Under the pieces are notes generated by a model. It saw only the letters and a program-made list of their open reading frames with translations. It had not been told where the DNA came from and ran no database searches. A stretch of 64,000 bases of DNA from Nitrososphaerota archaeon (GTDB lineage: Archaea > Thermoproteota > EX4484-205 > JAAOZP01). Position 1 is the first letter of the stretch, and each line of letters opens with the position of its first letter. Made by a program: the position numbers and the translations under genes. Location of the stretch: positions 102,351 through 166,350 of the forward strand of contig JAAOZP010000009.1 of NCBI GenBank assembly GCA_011605725.1, in the 5' to 3' direction. Below, piece by piece: positions 53,055-61,166 of the stretch.

Positions 53055-55115
53055 TCAACGCTTTATTCTCCTAACAGTATCCTCATCCGGAAACATAATC
53101 ACTCCTTGTTCCCTCATCTGCTCTATAAGCTTGTAGAACTCGTCGGGCTCTATCTTCTTGTCTACACATCTTTTTCTGAGTTCACTTAATGATGCCTTCC
53201 CTAGCTCGGCTTCAAGGTTCTCTATCTCCTTAAGAATTATCCGCATCTTCTCCCATCTGCTCCTCGACCTGCCGGTCATAAGGATGTCTATATCTATTTT
53301 TCCTGAGGAAACATCTAGGCCAGCTGTGCTTAAACTATAGTTCATCAGTCTTATTGCCGCCTCAGCATCCTCCACGGTGACTTCTTCTCTCAACAATACT
53401 CTGGCTCTTGCAACGCTAAGCCTTATCAACGACTCTAGATGCCTCGGGGTTATGGGTATTGGTGCATTCGCCTCCTGGCTACTGCTTCTTAACTGTAAGA
53501 AAAAGTTTTTGATTCTTTCAGTGGCCTCAGCCGACAGCTTCGGGGTTATTTTCTTACAATAGGCTAAGTATTTTCTCAACATGCTTGGAGGTATCGTCTG
53601 GTCACCGTAATCATAGGTCTCCATGTGAAGCTGCAAAATATGGTCTGAAAGCTTAGCATCTCTCTCCTTATCTGGCCTATCCTTTATTATAAAGTAGAGG
53701 TCAAACCTCGAAAGCAGTGTCGAGGGAAGGTCAACATTCTCGCTGAAATTAAGACTGTCGTCATACCTGCCGTACACCGGGTTCGCCGCTGCAAGTATTG
53801 CTGTCCTCGCATTCAGGGTCGCTACTATTCCTCCCTTAGCTACACTTACTGTTTGCTGCTCCATTGCCTCGTGTATTGCAACCCTGTCCTCCGCCTTCAT
53901 CTTTTCAAACTCATCTATCGCCGCTATCCCTTTGTCGGCTAGCACAACAGCTCCTGCCTCAAGTGTGAAGCTTCCAGTCTTATCTCTAACAACTGCGGCT
54001 GTTAACCCTGCTGCTGTAACACCTCTGCCTGAAGTATACAGACCTCTTGGAGCTATTCTCTGAACGTATTTGAGAAGCTGACTTTTAGCGGTACCCGGGT
54101 CTCCTATGAGAAGCAGGTTTATATCTCCTCTTACGGTCACACCGTCAGGATAAGTTCTCCTAACCCCGCCCACCATCTGAAGAAGAATAGCCTCCTTCAC
54201 TTCCTCTAAACCATAGATCGAGGGCGCTATAGAACGTATCAGCTTCTGGTATATCCATGGGTCCTTACTCATCTCTCTAATCTTCCTCTCTTCCTCTGGG
54301 CTTACCGTAACCTCCCCGAGCTCTTGGGTTAAGGCTTCAATATAGTTGACTTCAACATTTAAAGTGAAAGTACTATACTGAAGATTCTTCACCGGGTGTC
54401 TATCAGGCATAGCTACCACGATACCAGTTATTTGAACTCTGTCGCCTGGCCTAACCCTATCCGTTAAATCTCCAGTCAACCTTAGGCTTATGCTGTGAGG
54501 CATGACTCCGGCTGGAAGGTCCTCAGGCTTCTCCTGTACTCTTATCTCTTGATAATCTATAAACTTGGACTGTTCTTGAAGCAACTCGAAGTTTGCAAGC
54601 CTGCTTGTTCCGCATACTTCGCAGCGAGGGGCCTTCAATATTGTTCCTGTCTGAGGCTCCTCGTAAACCCTGTTACATGTTTTACACCGGAAAACACCTT
54701 TAGACAGTATGCTTTTTATCTCGGATATTCTCACTACAACTCCTTCGAAGCAAACCAGCCTACCGAGTAGACTTGACTTTATATCCCTTATCGAAATCTT
54801 TTTACCTAGTCCCCTTATTCTAACTGAGACCTCCTGTATTTTAGAAGCATAATCCTTGTCTAGGCTACTTAGAATAGAGAGGGCTACCTTATTCATTTCC
54901 CTAAGGATAGATGGGTTTTCAACAAGTTCTTCAACCATTTCTCTGCTATAGGAGAGCATGTCTTGAAAATCTATGACTACAGAGGTCCCCCCTAGAGAAG
55001 GTAGGGAGGCTATTTGCTCATAATACTTTCTCTCGCCGTTTTCATCCCTAAAGTTGCGAATAAAATCTAGAAAGATGCTTTCAACAGGTATCTTGGCTTT
55101 AATCTCGCTACCCAT
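53055..55115 (-). CDS. mcm: replicative helicase MCM
   Basis: 686 residues. The N-terminal zinc site is C-x2-C...C-x2-C (FRCKTCNR, CEVCGTS); the AAA+ core has GDPGTAKSQLLK, IAAIDEFEKM and the arginine finger in LLSRFDLYF. A winged helix ends the protein. Overlaps the GINS gene by 8 bp, the same GINS-MCM linkage as in Crenarchaea. Confidence 0.96.
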   Translation of the reverse strand: MGSEIKAKIPVESIFLDFIRNFRDENGERKYYEQIASLPSLGGTSVVIDFQDMLSYSREMVEELVENPSILREMNKVALSILSSLDKDYASKIQEVSVRIRGLGKKISIRDIKSSLLGRLVCFEGVVVRISEIKSILSKGVFRCKTCNRVYEEPQTGTILKAPRCEVCGTSRLANFELLQEQSKFIDYQEIRVQEKPEDLPAGVMPHSISLRLTGDLTDRVRPGDRVQITGIVVAMPDRHPVKNLQYSTFTLNVEVNYIEALTQELGEVTVSPEEERKIREMSKDPWIYQKLIRSIAPSIYGLEEVKEAILLQMVGGVRRTYPDGVTVRGDINLLLIGDPGTAKSQLLKYVQRIAPRGLYTSGRGVTAAGLTAAVVRDKTGSFTLEAGAVVLADKGIAAIDEFEKMKAEDRVAIHEAMEQQTVSVAKGGIVATLNARTAILAAANPVYGRYDDSLNFSENVDLPSTLLSRFDLYFIIKDRPDKERDAKLSDHILQLHMETYDYGDQTIPPSMLRKYLAYCKKITPKLSAEATERIKNFFLQLRSSSQEANAPIPITPRHLESLIRLSVARARVLLREEVTVEDAEAAIRLMNYSLSTAGLDVSSGKIDIDILMTGRSRSRWEKMRIILKEIENLEAELGKASLSELRKRCVDKKIEPDEFYKLIEQMREQGVIMFPDEDTVRRIKR

Positions 55116-55641
55116 CCGTATACATTAACCCCCGTCGCCACCCGTTTAAAGCTTCCTTTAAAAGATTATATAGGAACTTTTCCTCAGGCTGAAGCTTTTC
55201 AAGAATACCTGTAGGCGGGTCCTTTAAAAACACCAGTTTAAGTATCTTTCTAACCCTTATATCTATGATCTCTTGAAGATCGTTTTGAATCATGTTTTTC
55301 TTATCATCCTTATGCGTCTGCGCCAGCTTAGCTGCTTTTATGTAAAAGTAATCAGGCAGCTTGATGAGTCCTTCTTCAGAAGCTTCGAGCCACCTCATCG
55401 CTGCTACGTCTTTCAGCGTTATAGGCTCCTCCCCCAGTCTAACTAAGCCTGAATCCGCCAACCGGCTTGCTATTCCTCTTGAAACCCTCATGGCTTTCCC
55501 CTTTTCAATAGTTAGTTCTCCAAATCCCGGTAGTTTCAGACTCTTAGAATCGACTTGGGGGATTGCTACGGTCTCCTCCAGTTCATACTCTAGCCTTATT
55601 CTCTTCAGCTCGTTGCTTATTACCCATTCTAGCAACTCCAT
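55108..55641 (-). CDS. GINS complex subunit (Gins23-like)
   Basis: 177 residues from ATG 55641, following a TATA box (cgtttaaac, about 55663-55671) by 25 bp. The sequence has the alpha-helical GINS body (ASEEGLIKLPDYFYIKAAKL, RVRKILKLVFL) and the small beta domain. In Sulfolobus the gins23 gene is coupled to mcm, so I infer that class. The in-frame start at 55698 lies upstream of the promoter and is rejected. Confidence 0.8.
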   Translation of the reverse strand: MELLEWVISNELKRIRLEYELEETVAIPQVDSKSLKLPGFGELTIEKGKAMRVSRGIASRLADSGLVRLGEEPITLKDVAAMRWLEASEEGLIKLPDYFYIKAAKLAQTHKDDKKNMIQNDLQEIIDIRVRKILKLVFLKDPPTGILEKLQPEEKFLYNLLKEALNGWRRGLMYTDG

Positions 55642-55716
55642 ACCTGCGCTAGTCAAACCCTGTTTAAACGTGTAAGCGAAACATTTAACTTTAAACAACC
55701 ACTATTTCCGCTACCA
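55642..55716. promoter_or_regulatory. divergent promoters of gins-mcm-hel308 and rfcS-rfcL
   Basis: 75 bp hold two TATA elements back to back: cgtttaaac for the minus unit and a tttaactttaaac tract near 55684-55696 for rfcS, each at leaderless distance from its ATG. Co-expression of helicase and clamp loader follows naturally. Confidence 0.65.
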
Positions 55717-56679
55717 ATGAGCGTAGCTGACCTTCTATGGGTGGAGAAGTACAGACCTAGGTCTCTCGATGAAATAATCGATAGGGAGGAGGTTGTGAGC
55801 AGGCTGAAATCGTTCATCAAAATAGGCAATGTTCCTAACATGCTTTTCGTAGGTCCTCCTGGTACTGGTAAGACAACTGCAGCACTAGCCCTAGTAAACG
55901 ACCTGTATCAGGGTTCTGCTTCTGGAAGGTTCTTGGAGCTTAACGCTTCAGACGAGAGAGGTATAAACACGATAAGGGAGGTGGTCAAGGATTTCGCGAG
56001 GAGCCGTCCTTCAACAGGAGTTCCCTTCAAAATACTTATACTTGATGAAAGCGACAACATGACTCAGGATGCTCAACAGGCTCTTAGAAGGATAATGGAG
56101 AGATATGCTTCTGTAACGAGGTTTATCCTCCTAGCGAATTATCAATGGGGAATAATTGAGCCTATTCAATCTAGATGTGCAGTCTTCCGGTTTCCACCTT
56201 TAAGCCCTACACATATAAGGGAGGGGTTGATAAGGGTGCTTGAAAAAGAAGGAGTCTCCTGGTCTGAAGAAGCTTTGGAGGAAATAATTAAGGCCTCAAG
56301 AGGAGATATGAGGAAAGCGATAAACATTGCTCAATCGGCATCAGGCGGTTCTAGAAAGCTTACTAAGGAGAGCGTCCTGCAGGTTGTTGGTGTCCTTCAT
56401 CCTAGAGAAATAAGGGAAATGATTACCGATGCGTTGAAGGGAGATTTTATTTCTGCGAGGAAGAGGCTAGCTAAGCTTCTTTACGATGACGGTTTATCGG
56501 CAAACGACATTCTTAGAGAAATGAATAATGAGCTAATGTCTATTGAGATGGATGAGATGAAAAGGCTTCAGGTTGTTAATGCCCTGGGAGAAGCCAATTT
56601 CAGGGTGTCGATGGGCGGTGATGCTGAGATCCAGATAAGCACGGTGTTAGCTGCTCTAGTGACTGACCTCCAAAAATGA
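55717..56679 (+). CDS. rfcS: replication factor C small subunit
   Basis: 320 residues of the clamp loader that opens PCNA. Walker A GPPGTGKTTAA, Walker B ILDESDNMTQDAQQALRR and the SRC motif (QSRCAVFRF) are all seen, with three domains in normal order. Overlaps rfcL by 4 bp (ATGA). Confidence 0.96.
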   Translation: MSVADLLWVEKYRPRSLDEIIDREEVVSRLKSFIKIGNVPNMLFVGPPGTGKTTAALALVNDLYQGSASGRFLELNASDERGINTIREVVKDFARSRPSTGVPFKILILDESDNMTQDAQQALRRIMERYASVTRFILLANYQWGIIEPIQSRCAVFRFPPLSPTHIREGLIRVLEKEGVSWSEEALEEIIKASRGDMRKAINIAQSASGGSRKLTKESVLQVVGVLHPREIREMITDALKGDFISARKRLAKLLYDDGLSANDILREMNNELMSIEMDEMKRLQVVNALGEANFRVSMGGDAEIQISTVLAALVTDLQK

Positions 56680-57908
56680 GCGGTTCAAAGCTAAACTGGG
56701 TGGAGAAATATAGACCGAAGACTTTAGACGAGATAGTCGGCAACGACGCGGCTAAGAAGGATTTTCTCGACTGGCTTCAAAAATGGGACGAGCGTGGCAA
56801 GGCTGCTCTGCTCCACGGTCCATCCGGCGTAGGGAAAACCGTTCTCGTCGAGGTTGCGGCCTCAACATTAGGCTATAGGCTAATAGAGACAAATGCAAGC
56901 GATACTAGGAAGGAGGACTACTTGGAGAATGTAATTAAGCCCGCTGCCTTTAACAGAAGCTTGTTCAGCAGTAGATTGATGATTTTTTTCGACGAGGTAG
57001 ACGGTATTTCAAGAGAGGATTCAGGAGCATTAAATTTCATTCTCGAGTTAATCGAGTCCTCCAGAGTTCCAATTGTCATGGCGGCGAATGATCCCTGGTC
57101 TCCAAATCTTTTTAGAATAAGAGATAAGGTGTACATGATTCCAATGCATCGGATAAGGGCACCAAGCATCGTTAAAAGACTTAGGGATATTTGTAGAAAC
57201 GAGGGAGTTAAGTGTAGGCAGGAGGTTCTCATGCTGATTGCAGAACGCTCGGAAGGAGATATGAGGGCTGCGATAGAAGACCTGGAGCTTCTCTACTCTT
57301 CTCACGAAGACGTAGATCTTGAAGAGGCGGAGAAAATACTGTCTTACAGAAACGTTGAGAGAAACGTATTTGAAACACTCAGGATGGCTGTTTTCGCCTC
57401 AACTCTGGAGAATGCTTCAACATCCTTATCCTCGTCAGAGGAAAAGCCTGAAGATATGCTTGAATGGGTTTTTGAAAACATTCCTCATGTTTCACCAAGA
57501 CAATCGCTATACTCGGCCTTGAGATATGTTGCTGAAGCCGATGTTATTCTTAAACAAATATCAAAAAACTCTTTGTGGAGAATTCTGCCATGCTTCTACC
57601 ATAAGCTGGCCAGTGCTTTCCTAATTATTCCCCAAAAGGGCAAAGCTAGCTTTTCGTTTCCAAACAGGATTAGGGAGAGGTTTAAAAGGTTTCAGCATGA
57701 AAAAAACCTCAGGGACCTCGAATCATTTTTCATGAAGGAGCTTCACACAGGCAGGTCTGCATTCAGAAGAGATTTCATCCCGCTTTTTCGAGTCCTCTCT
57801 AAGAGCGATGATTTCAGAAGGAGTCTGCTTAACAGGTTGATTGACCAGCATTTGAAAGAGCTATACGGCTCGGTTATTCTCGGAGAGGCTCGTAAGAGGT
57901 TTTCCTAG
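56676..57908 (+). CDS. rfcL: replication factor C large subunit
   Basis: 410 residues: WVEKYRPKTLDEIVGN, Walker A HGPSGVGKT, Walker B IFFDEVDGISRED. It differs from the small subunit by lacking the SRC motif and by a longer C-terminal part. The end overlaps by 35 bp the convergent winged-helix gene. Usual lengths are 400-480. Confidence 0.95.
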   Translation: MSGSKLNWVEKYRPKTLDEIVGNDAAKKDFLDWLQKWDERGKAALLHGPSGVGKTVLVEVAASTLGYRLIETNASDTRKEDYLENVIKPAAFNRSLFSSRLMIFFDEVDGISREDSGALNFILELIESSRVPIVMAANDPWSPNLFRIRDKVYMIPMHRIRAPSIVKRLRDICRNEGVKCRQEVLMLIAERSEGDMRAAIEDLELLYSSHEDVDLEEAEKILSYRNVERNVFETLRMAVFASTLENASTSLSSSEEKPEDMLEWVFENIPHVSPRQSLYSALRYVAEADVILKQISKNSLWRILPCFYHKLASAFLIIPQKGKASFSFPNRIRERFKRFQHEKNLRDLESFFMKELHTGRSAFRRDFIPLFRVLSKSDDFRRSLLNRLIDQHLKELYGSVILGEARKRFS

Positions 57909-58077
57909 TCAGGTTTAACAGTAAACGTATATTCGGATTCTCTTGATTTATCACGTATATTCTGATTCTCCCAAAAGATTTTTCCTTTACCAGCCCCATT
58001 TGAACCATCTTGCCAATCCTCTTCTTTACCACATTATGATTCAAATTAGTCTGTCTTATTATTTCAGAAAGACTCAT
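57874..58077 (-). CDS. small winged-helix DNA-binding protein
   Basis: 67 residues from ATG 58077: LSEIIRQTNLNHNVVKKRIG as helix-turn-helix, then the wing (EKSFGRIRIYVIN). The fold's first helix (RIFWRLLRNEE) is encoded just upstream in the same frame, but no standard start codon is found there before an in-frame stop near 58175; a CTG near 58171 overlapping the end of the next gene is the only candidate. So the real protein is probably about 30 residues longer. Confidence 0.55.
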   Translation of the reverse strand: MSLSEIIRQTNLNHNVVKKRIGKMVQMGLVKEKSFGRIRIYVINQENPNIRLLLNLTRKTSYEPLRE

Positions 58078-58148
58078 CTCTTCATTTCTTAATAGTCTCC
58101 AGAATATTCTTGACCCGCTTACAGAGCTCGATACCTCCTCCAGTATGC

Positions 58149-59156
58149 TTATAATTTCGTCACCCAGTTTAAATCACTCCCCCATATTATGCCTGTTCTT
58201 CCACTGCTAAAGCTCGCGACTTTAAAATCTAAAAGCATCTTGTTTTTAAGCATTCTCACTTTTTTCCAAAGCTGCGTGTATCCTAAGGGCTTAACACCGT
58301 TCTCCTTAGCCAGGCTCCTGTATTTTTCAAAAAGTTTTTTAAAACGTATAGTGGGAGTGCCTTCTGAAACTATCTCTAAAATCATCTTCTCATGGATATC
58401 GTTAAGATTCGCATTCACGTATCCCAATGGGTTGTCAGCCAGTTTTTTCAAAACCTTGAAAACATGTTTTTCGTCAACATGCTTATCCTCAGAGATGTTT
58501 AAAGAGGCTTTCAAAATCTCTATGGCGAGTCGAGCATCTCCTTTAAAACCGGCTATCCTGCTTATCATGTTCAAAGCCTGCTCGTCCACGGAAAAACCCT
58601 CGTGCTTGTTGAGAAAATCCTTAAGCATAATGCGGATCTCATGGAAAGTATATGGCTTAAAATGTATCATGTAAACAGGCGGGGGAATCATGGTGATATC
58701 AAGCGGATTGCTGTCTGACCTGAATATCAAGAGTATGAAAAAGCTTCTTCGGGGAAACACCTCACTGATCCTTAAAACCCTAGAAACATGCTTATCTGCA
58801 GACGAAAAAGCTTCAACGTTGTCAACCACGATAAGAAACTTGTTTCTTAGAAGGCTGAATATTTCCAGTCCAGAGTATCCTCTTAAACCACATGCATTTT
58901 GAAGCAAACTGAATAGTCCCCCGTGTCCAGCGGTTCCGGGGTCAAGGTAGATCTGCTCAAGATTTTTCCAAGCATATTTGGCGTCTTCCATAAGCTTCCT
59001 TGCAACAGTTGTTTTCCCTGTACCCGGTTTTCCCCATACTACTACTATTATTGTTAATGGTTCCTCACTTTCCATGAACATTCCCAGAAGCATCCATATC
59101 TTTTCATACTCCTCTCTCCTCAGCTGAGCCACCTCTCTTGCTAAATCGCTTTCCAA
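58149..59156 (-). CDS. Orc1/Cdc6-like AAA+ protein, divergent
   Basis: 335 residues. Walker A GKPGTGKTTVA near residue 42; Walker B is LIVVDNVEAF with Asn after the Asp instead of Glu; a lid region (ISRIAGFKGDARLAIEILKA) typical of Orc1/Cdc6 follows, and a winged helix ends it. The location in a replication cluster supports the call. Missing the catalytic Glu, it may bind but poorly hydrolyse ATP. TTG start. Confidence 0.7.
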   Translation of the reverse strand: MESDLAREVAQLRREEYEKIWMLLGMFMESEEPLTIIVVVWGKPGTGKTTVARKLMEDAKYAWKNLEQIYLDPGTAGHGGLFSLLQNACGLRGYSGLEIFSLLRNKFLIVVDNVEAFSSADKHVSRVLRISEVFPRRSFFILLIFRSDSNPLDITMIPPPVYMIHFKPYTFHEIRIMLKDFLNKHEGFSVDEQALNMISRIAGFKGDARLAIEILKASLNISEDKHVDEKHVFKVLKKLADNPLGYVNANLNDIHEKMILEIVSEGTPTIRFKKLFEKYRSLAKENGVKPLGYTQLWKKVRMLKNKMLLDFKVASFSSGRTGIIWGSDLNWVTKL

Positions 59157-59271
59157 GGCTAAGGCCTTGTCATGCTATACTGCTTATTTTGGGTTACGAA
59201 CGTAAATTGGTGAGAGGGAGAGTAGGGTGAATAAGTAATGTTTTTAAGGAACCTCAGAGAGCCTGATAGTA

Positions 59272-59424
59272 ATGCCGGAACTTCAGTGCTTAGCATGCAA
59301 CAGGGTTATAAGCGAGGAGGAAATGTCAGAGTTTAGAGGAGACGTTAGATGTCCTTATTGCGGCTTCAGAGTTTTAAAGAAAACCCGTTCAAAAAAGATC
59401 GCTAAACAGGTTTTTGCTGAGTAA
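59272..59424 (+). CDS. rpo12: DNA-directed RNA polymerase subunit Rpo12 (RpoP)
   Basis: 50 residues. Zinc ligands C6, C9 (LQCLACN) and C27, C30 (VRCPYCGFRVLKKTR) with the basic tail are characteristic of this small polymerase subunit. A tttttaa element at 59240-59246 lies 29 bp before the ATG. Confidence 0.92.
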   Translation: MPELQCLACNRVISEEEMSEFRGDVRCPYCGFRVLKKTRSKKIAKQVFAE

Positions 59425-59426
59425 AC

Positions 59427-59436
59427 TTTATATAAA
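59427..59436 (+). promoter_or_regulatory. TATA box of a candidate non-coding RNA
   Basis: tttatataaa follows the rpo12 stop within a few bases. Initiation 24-28 bp further would fall at about 59455-59460, exactly where a long hairpin starts, and not at any start codon. Confidence 0.55.
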
Positions 59437-59456
59437 CCTTCCCAGGTTTTTACCGT

Positions 59457-59535
59457 GGAAACGGTGAGGGCGTCCTCCGTGTATTTGCTTGGTTCTAAAT
59501 ATCCGTGAGGACATCCCCCACCCTCACCGTTTTCC
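59457..59535 (+). ncRNA. structured RNA candidate, long imperfect hairpin
   Basis: GGAAACGGTGAGGG (59457-59470) pairs with CCCTCACCGTTTTCC (59521-59535) with one bulged base. Inside, GTCCTC (59472-59477) pairs with GAGGAC (59507-59512), leaving an asymmetric 8-base internal loop (59513-59520), and TATTT/AAATA closes the apical loop. ACA follows at 59541. It has its own TATA box. It is not a tRNA or C/D RNA; an H/ACA-like guide is possible but the basal stem is unusually long. Confidence 0.5.
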
Positions 59536-59667
59536 GTTAAACAGATTGCACAAAGTTATTCCAATTTTCTACTGTTCAAGTTTTAAAGAGGTTCATCCCT
59601 GGCAAACGGGTAAAAATTATTGTCTGAAAACAAAGTTTTTAAACTGCTTAAAGAGTTTTTTGGAAGA

Positions 59668-59757
59668 AGGGGTCGTCGTCTAGAGTTAAACGGGCAGCTT
59701 GGTCTAGGATACCAGCCTGGGGCGCTGGCGACCTGGGTTCAAATCCCGGCGACCCCA
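59668..59757 (+). tRNA. tRNA-Pro(GGG) with about 14 extra bases in the D arm
   Basis: Acceptor stem GGGGTCG/CGACCCC, anticodon stem CCAGC/GCTGG with loop CTGGGGC (anticodon GGG at 59719-59721), T arm CTGGG-TTCAAAT-CCCGG, discriminator A. No encoded CCA. Between GTCTAG of the D arm and the CTTGG that should follow lie about 14 extra bases (near 59683-59696), so the gene is about 90 long rather than 76. A short intron in the D loop, as known at unusual positions in Thermoproteota, would explain it. It lies 54 bp before an integrase gene. Confidence 0.85.
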
Positions 59758-59810
59758 AATTTTCATTGGGTTCATAAGATTTATTAGAAACCTTAGCCAC
59801 TATTATCCAG

Positions 59811-61100
59811 ATGCCTTACAAGGGTGTTGAGAGCTTAAGGATAGAGGAGGAATGCGTGAGAAAATGGGTCTCAGACTTGAACCCGCATACTGCTAAGCAC
59901 CATGCCTACTATTTTCTTCAGTACGTGAAGTGGTTTAAGCAGAACGGATACTGGCCTTCAGCTAAGGCGATGCTGGAAGAGTATGAGGGGCTTAGCCCTG
60001 AGGAGAGGTTTAAGCATGTCGACGTGATAAAGCAGTACGTTAGGTCTAAGGAAACAGGCTCCTCGGATAGGAGGAATGCTTTTTCAGCCATCAAGAGCTT
60101 TTACGAATACCATAGGTTTCCTTTGCCCAGGCTTCCTAAGACAGAGGTCTCCAGGCTTTTCAGGCCTTCTGAAACTGATAAGAAAAGGGCTATTGAGCTA
60201 ATGCCTTTGAAGGTTGAAGAAGTTAAGAGGCTTGTGCTCAACTCTCCACAGCCCTACAAGGCTGCCATAATGGTGATGTTTCAAAGCGCTATGGGTGTTG
60301 CCGAGTTCACTCAGTTCAACAATGGCGGGTGGCATAAGATTGTTAACGAGCTGGATAAGCCAGGGCCTTTGAGGATAGACCTTTACAGGGAGAAGACGAG
60401 CAGGGAGGCTGTGAAGAAGTACTATACTTTCATAGGTGAAGACGCTAAAAGCTTGGTAAAGGAATGGTTGAACATAAGGCCGAAGAAGGGCGAAGCCCTT
60501 TTCCTCACTTTCAACAAGATGAAAAGGGAATGGGTTCCGCTGCGCGGAGAGCTTGTTTCAAACATGATCACCATAGTTGCGAAGAAGATCGGGTTAATAA
60601 GACAGAACGGTTTGAATCGTTACCATGTGCATGCGCATGAGCTCAGGGATTTGTTCAAATCGCTCTGCACCTTGAGCGGTGTTAGCCCAATAGCTTCCGA
60701 GTTCTTCCTAGGTCATGAGATAGATAAGCTTGGTTACGATAAATCGCCCCAGTACGATGAGGAATGGTTCAGGAATGAGTATAGGAAAGTTGAGCCGAAG
60801 CTGAACATATTGTCGAATCCATCAGGCATGGAGCGTGAGAATGAGTTGAAGAAGTCTTTCAGGAGGGAGCTGCTCCTAGTAGCAGGATTCAAGGAAGAGG
60901 AGATAAATGAAGTTGACCTTGTGAAAATGAGCGATAGCGATTTTCAAAACATGGTCAAGGAAAAATTGCTCGGCAGTGTGAACAATAAGTCGAGGCAGAA
61001 GGTTGTAGCGTTAAGAGAGGTTGACAAGTATCTTGCTCAAGGCTGGGAGTTCGTCGCAGCATTGCCGAACAATAAAGCTATAATGAAGATTCCATCCTGA
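59811..61100 (+). CDS. tyrosine recombinase / integrase
   Basis: 429 residues. N-terminal helical core-binding domain (about 10-120), catalytic domain 130-335 with Lys in LYREKTSREA (K195), H276-E-L-R279, H302 in FLGHEID and nucleophile Y324 (WFRNEYRKV). The usual first Arg is not found at its place (QSAMGVAEFTQFN). A C-terminal extension of 100 residues follows. A gene of this kind beside a tRNA indicates an integrated element using that tRNA as attachment site. TATA-like attagaaac just upstream. Confidence 0.85.
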   Translation: MPYKGVESLRIEEECVRKWVSDLNPHTAKHHAYYFLQYVKWFKQNGYWPSAKAMLEEYEGLSPEERFKHVDVIKQYVRSKETGSSDRRNAFSAIKSFYEYHRFPLPRLPKTEVSRLFRPSETDKKRAIELMPLKVEEVKRLVLNSPQPYKAAIMVMFQSAMGVAEFTQFNNGGWHKIVNELDKPGPLRIDLYREKTSREAVKKYYTFIGEDAKSLVKEWLNIRPKKGEALFLTFNKMKREWVPLRGELVSNMITIVAKKIGLIRQNGLNRYHVHAHELRDLFKSLCTLSGVSPIASEFFLGHEIDKLGYDKSPQYDEEWFRNEYRKVEPKLNILSNPSGMERENELKKSFRRELLLVAGFKEEEINEVDLVKMSDSDFQNMVKEKLLGSVNNKSRQKVVALREVDKYLAQGWEFVAALPNNKAIMKIPS

Positions 61101-61166
61101 GCAACTCTTGCTTCCATATCAATTTTAACGTTTAAATCCCTTTCTTCTCAATAGTTTATCGATAGC

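Noticed and set aside
59489..59683. 64-codon plus-strand frame between rpo12 and the tRNA
   Set aside because: It covers the 3' part of the predicted hairpin and runs into the tRNA; composition is not protein-like.
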